From: Pseudomonas sp. MWU13-2100
GTDB lineage: Bacteria; Pseudomonadota; Gammaproteobacteria; Pseudomonadales; Pseudomonadaceae
Assembly: GCF_023242365.1 (NCBI RefSeq)
Contig: NZ_JALLIX010000001.1
Location: forward strand, 248,001-312,000
DNA: 64,000 bases
Reading direction: 5' to 3'
Positions 61,099 through 64,000 of this stretch are shown here, in pieces. The notes under the pieces were generated by a model, which saw nothing but the letters and a program-made list of their open reading frames with translations, was not told where the DNA came from and did no database searches. The stretch's first letter is position 1. Each line of letters starts with the position of its first letter. The translations under genes and the position numbers were made by a program.

Positions 61099-61153
61099 AA
61101 GCCTTCCAGAATAAGCATTTACTCACCCCGGCCAGAGTTGGAAGGCTTCTTGC
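61099..61153 (+). promoter_or_regulatory. flhA sigma-54 promoter overlapped by an inverted repeat
   Basis: TGGAAGGCTTCTTGC (61139-61153) has the invariant GG/GC at correct spacing; predicted start near 61165, about 50 bases before flhA. The first ten bases of this element (61139-61148) form a perfect inverted repeat with 61099-61108 (AAGCCTTCCA). The rest of the 60985-61214 gap holds degenerate REP-like sequence and a GGACAA/TTGTCC pair. Confidence 0.75.
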
Positions 61154-61214
61154 AGAGGCAGGTCTATGGCGCTTGTGGCGTCAAAAGTTTGCTTCAAGGT
61201 GACGAGGAATACCG

Positions 61215-63344
61215 GTGGATCGCTCTCAACTTCTCAACTCGGCGCGCAGCAACCTGAGCAGTCTCGGCCGGGGCAATCTCGGTGTGCCGATACTGCTGTT
61301 GATCATGCTGGCGATGATGATGTTGCCAGTGCCGGCGTTCCTGTTGGACGTGTTCTTCACCTTCAACATCGCTTTGTCAATCGTTGTTCTGCTGGTCTGC
61401 GTCTACGCCCTGCGGCCATTGGATTTCGCGGTGTTCCCGACCATCCTGCTGATTGCCACGCTGCTGCGCCTGGCGCTGAACGTGGCGTCCACCCGAGTGG
61501 TCATGCTCCACGGTCAGGAGGGTCATGCCTCCGCCGGCAAGGTGATCCAGGCCTTCGGCGAGGTGGTGATCGGCGGCAACTACGTGGTCGGTATCGTCGT
61601 CTTCGCGATCTTGATGATCATTAACTTCGTCGTGGTCACCAAGGGTGCCGGGCGGATTTCCGAGGTGAGCGCGCGTTTCACCCTCGATGCGATGCCCGGC
61701 AAGCAGATGGCGATTGACGCCGACCTCAACGCCGGTCTGATCGATCAGCCACAGGCCAAGCTGCGCCGCCTGGAAGTCGCCCAGGAAGCCGAGTTCTACG
61801 GCTCCATGGACGGTGCCAGCAAGTTCGTGCGCGGTGACGCCGTCGCCGGCCTGCTGATCCTGTTCATCAACCTGATCGGCGGCATGGCGGTCGGGATTTT
61901 CCAGCACCATATGAGTTTTGCCGACGCCGGTAAGGTCTATGCCTTGCTGACCATTGGTGACGGTTTGGTGGCGCAATTGCCATCACTGTTGTTATCTACA
62001 GCTGCGGCGATCATGGTGACCCGTGCTTCCGGTTCGGAAGACATGGGCAAGCAGATCAGCCGGCAGATGTTCGCTTCGCCCAAGGCCCTGGGTGTCGCCG
62101 CGGGCCTGATGGCGGTGATGGGGTTGGTGCCGGGCATGCCGCACTTTTCCTTTATCAGCCTGGCGGCCGTTGCTGGCGGCATCGCTTATATGGTCTGGAA
62201 AAAACAGAACGTTGCCAAGGTCCAGGCCTTGGCCGAAGTCCAGCGCCAGCAGGACCTGCTGCCGTCGCCGGCGCGGAGCATGGAAACCAAGGAACTGGGC
62301 TGGGACGACGTGAGTCCCATCGACATGATCGGCCTGGAAGTCGGTTATCGCCTGATTCCGTTGGTGGACCGCAACCAGGGTGGGCAATTGCTGGCGCGGA
62401 TCAAGGGGGTGCGCAAGAAACTCTCCCAGGACCTCGGTTTCCTGATGCCCACTGTGCACATTCGTGACAACCTCGACCTGGCCCCCAGTGCCTACCGCCT
62501 GACCTTGATGGGCGTGACCCTGGCCGAAGCCGAGATTTACCCGGATCGCGAACTGGCGATCAACCCGGGCCAGGTCTACGGTCCGCTCAACGGAATCACC
62601 GCCAAGGACCCGGCCTTCGGCCTGGAAGCGGTCTGGATCGAGGTCAGCCAGCGCTCCCAGGCGCAGTCCCTGGGCTATACCGTGGTCGACGCCAGCACCG
62701 TGGTGGCGACGCACCTCAACCAGATTCTCTACAAGCACTCCAGCGAGCTGATCGGCCACGAAGAAGTCCAGCAACTCATGCAGTTGCTGGCCAAGGGCTC
62801 GCCCAAGCTGGCCGAGGAGTTGGTACCGGGGATCATTTCCCTGTCGCATCTGCTCAAGGTGCTGCAAGCCCTGCTCGCCGAACACGTACCTGTCCGCGAT
62901 ATCCGCAGCATTGCCGAAGCGATCGCAAACAATGCCACCAAGAGTCAAGATACTGCCGCTATGGTTGCCGCGGTTCGCGTCGGTTTGTCCCGCGCAATCG
63001 TCCAAAGCATTGTAGGGCTTGAGTCCGAGCTGCCTGTGATCACCTTGGAGCCAAGGTTGGAACAGATATTGCTCAATAGTCTGCAGAAGGCCGGACAAGG
63101 CTCGGAAGAAGGCGTTCTTCTGGAGCCGAGCATGGCCGAGAAACTCCAGCGTTCGCTGATCGACGCCGCCCAGCGCCAGGAAATGCAAGGGCAGCCGGTG
63201 ATCCTGCTGGTAGCTGGGCCGGTTCGCGCGATGCTTTCGCGGTTCGGACGACTGGCGGTGCCAAGCCTGCATGTCTTGGCCTACCAGGAAATTCCGGACA
63301 ACAAGCAAGTGACCATCGTTGCGACAGTAGGGCCCAACGGCTGA
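61215..63344 (+). CDS. flhA: Export gate protein FlhA
   Basis: A 709-residue protein. The N-terminal half (to about 335) has eight transmembrane segments and the FHIPEP-family block RISEVSARFTLDAMPGKQMAIDADLNAG; the C-terminal half is the cytosolic ring that binds chaperones and FliJ. GTG 61215 is chosen because CGAGGA stands 7 bases upstream. Own sigma-54 promoter; flhF follows after 11 bases. Confidence 0.98.
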   Translation: MDRSQLLNSARSNLSSLGRGNLGVPILLLIMLAMMMLPVPAFLLDVFFTFNIALSIVVLLVCVYALRPLDFAVFPTILLIATLLRLALNVASTRVVMLHGQEGHASAGKVIQAFGEVVIGGNYVVGIVVFAILMIINFVVVTKGAGRISEVSARFTLDAMPGKQMAIDADLNAGLIDQPQAKLRRLEVAQEAEFYGSMDGASKFVRGDAVAGLLILFINLIGGMAVGIFQHHMSFADAGKVYALLTIGDGLVAQLPSLLLSTAAAIMVTRASGSEDMGKQISRQMFASPKALGVAAGLMAVMGLVPGMPHFSFISLAAVAGGIAYMVWKKQNVAKVQALAEVQRQQDLLPSPARSMETKELGWDDVSPIDMIGLEVGYRLIPLVDRNQGGQLLARIKGVRKKLSQDLGFLMPTVHIRDNLDLAPSAYRLTLMGVTLAEAEIYPDRELAINPGQVYGPLNGITAKDPAFGLEAVWIEVSQRSQAQSLGYTVVDASTVVATHLNQILYKHSSELIGHEEVQQLMQLLAKGSPKLAEELVPGIISLSHLLKVLQALLAEHVPVRDIRSIAEAIANNATKSQDTAAMVAAVRVGLSRAIVQSIVGLESELPVITLEPRLEQILLNSLQKAGQGSEEGVLLEPSMAEKLQRSLIDAAQRQEMQGQPVILLVAGPVRAMLSRFGRLAVPSLHVLAYQEIPDNKQVTIVATVGPNG

Positions 63345-63355
63345 GGTAGTGGGTT

Positions 63356-64000
63356 ATGCAAGTTAAGCGTTTTTTCGCCGCCGATATGCGTCAGGCCATG
63401 AAGCTCGTTCGTGATGAGCTGGGCTCTGACGCGGCCATTATCGGCAACCGCCGGATTGCGGGCGGTGTCGAGCTGACGGCTGCCCTGGACTACAAACTCT
63501 CGGCGCTGTCGCCGCGGGTGCCGAACATGGAGCTCGAGGACGAGCTGCGCAAGACTCAGTCGCGTATCGTCACCGCCCAGGCCGAACTGAGCCTGCGCAG
63601 CGAAGGCGACACCGACTCCGCGACCAATCGCCAACTGTTCGCCGGCCTGCCGCTGACCGCCGCCGAGCCGCTGATCGAACCGACTTTCGACGAGCCGCGG
63701 CGCCCGGCGCCCGCCCCTGTGGCCCATGCTCCGGCGGTGGATCAGCGGGTGTTCGATTCGATGCGTTCGGAACTCAATGGCTTGCGCGAGCTGCTGGAAG
63801 TACAGCTCGGCTCCCTGGCCTGGAACCAGTTGCAAGGCCGTCAGCCGCAACAGGCCAACCTCTGGCGCCGTCTGCAGCGTATCGGCCTGTCCGGGCCGCT
63901 GTCGCGGGACCTGCTGGAACTGGTTGCCGGGATCGACGAGCCGCGCCAGGCCTGGCGCATGCTGTTGGCACACTTGGCACGGATGATCGTCACGCCCGAG
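63356..64000 (+). CDS. flhF: FlhF, flagellar positioning GTPase (3' end outside window)
   Basis: The first 215 codons of FlhF, open to the window edge. MQVKRFFAADMRQAMKLVRDELGSDAAIIGNRRIAGGVELTAA is the conserved FlhF B-domain start; a Pro/Ala-rich linker (about 120-140) leads into the N-domain helices (LRELLEVQLGSLAWNQL). The GTPase G-domain lies beyond the window. FlhF, an SRP-family GTPase, sets polar flagellar position and number together with FleN. Confidence 0.96.
   Translation, partial: MQVKRFFAADMRQAMKLVRDELGSDAAIIGNRRIAGGVELTAALDYKLSALSPRVPNMELEDELRKTQSRIVTAQAELSLRSEGDTDSATNRQLFAGLPLTAAEPLIEPTFDEPRRPAPAPVAHAPAVDQRVFDSMRSELNGLRELLEVQLGSLAWNQLQGRQPQQANLWRRLQRIGLSGPLSRDLLELVAGIDEPRQAWRMLLAHLARMIVTPE

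Noticed and set aside
1..64000. tRNA, rRNA, CRISPR array, insertion sequence or prophage
   Set aside because: No cloverleaf-like tRNA, no regularly spaced direct repeats, and no transposase or integrase reading frames were seen. The only repeats are REP-type palindromes.

Overview
The window is high-GC chromosomal DNA from a Pseudomonas of the fluorescens/putida/syringae kind. The evidence is the flagellar gene order (flgFGHIJKL, a glycosylation island, fliC-flaG-fliDST, fleQ-fleSR, fliEFGHIJ, fliKLMNOPQR-flhBA-flhF), the phhABC/phhR phenylalanine hydroxylase locus, and REP elements of the GTAGGAGCCGGCTTGC and GTGGGAGCGGGCTTGC types. Gene identities come from reading the translated proteins. 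No database search was possible.

Layout. (1) 1-4.95 kb: the 3' end of an anti-sigma factor gene, then phhC-phhB-phhA on the minus strand and the divergent regulator phhR. (2) 4.95-6.54 kb, minus strand: a TylF-type methyltransferase and an Fe(II)/2-oxoglutarate dioxygenase. Their leader carries a plausible sigma-54 promoter, back to back with the sigma-54 promoter of flgF. (3) 6.87-15.25 kb: distal rod, L- and P-ring, muramidase and hook-filament junction genes flgF-flgL. flgBCDE are not immediately upstream. (4) 15.3-37.2 kb: a surface-sugar island. It holds two very large multi-domain glycosyltransferases; a CDP-sugar pathway (rfbF, rfbG, epimerase, C-methyltransferase, aminotransferase, acyltransferase, CmcI-like protein); a pseudaminic acid pathway (pseB, pseC, methylase, pseF, a pseG-pseH fusion, pseI); a ketoacyl-ACP synthase III; the flagellin glycosyltransferase Maf; and an 89-residue protein. 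(5) 37.4-41.1 kb: flagellin, FlaG, FliD, FliS, FliT. (6) 41.2-45.4 kb: regulators FleQ, FleS, FleR. (7) 45.6-51.3 kb: basal body and export ATPase genes fliE-fliJ. (8) 51.4-53.8 kb: a STAS / REC-PP2C-HATPase / Hpt signalling trio. (9) 53.9-64.0 kb: fliK-fliR, flhB, flhA and the start of flhF.

How it works together. FleQ is the master activator. Matches to the sigma-54 -24/-12 element (TGG-N9-TTGC or one mismatch) precede flgF, the dioxygenase, rfbF, fleS, fliE, fliK, fliL and flhA. Sigma-28 (FliA) elements precede fliC and fliS. The island probably makes two different nucleotide-activated sugars, CMP-pseudaminic acid and a C-methylated 4-amino sugar made on CDP. These would be attached to the short, glycosylation-dependent flagellin by Maf and the giant glycosyltransferases. 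This coupling is inferred from position and families.

The most unusual points are these: two complete sugar pathways in one flagellin island; a sigma-54 promoter in front of the dioxygenase/methyltransferase pair; an apparent base-composition breakpoint inside one giant glycosyltransferase gene; a tandem GT2 module shared by the two giants that has lost its catalytic acids; a perfect inverted repeat overlapping the flhA promoter; and terminators placed directly before flaG and maf.
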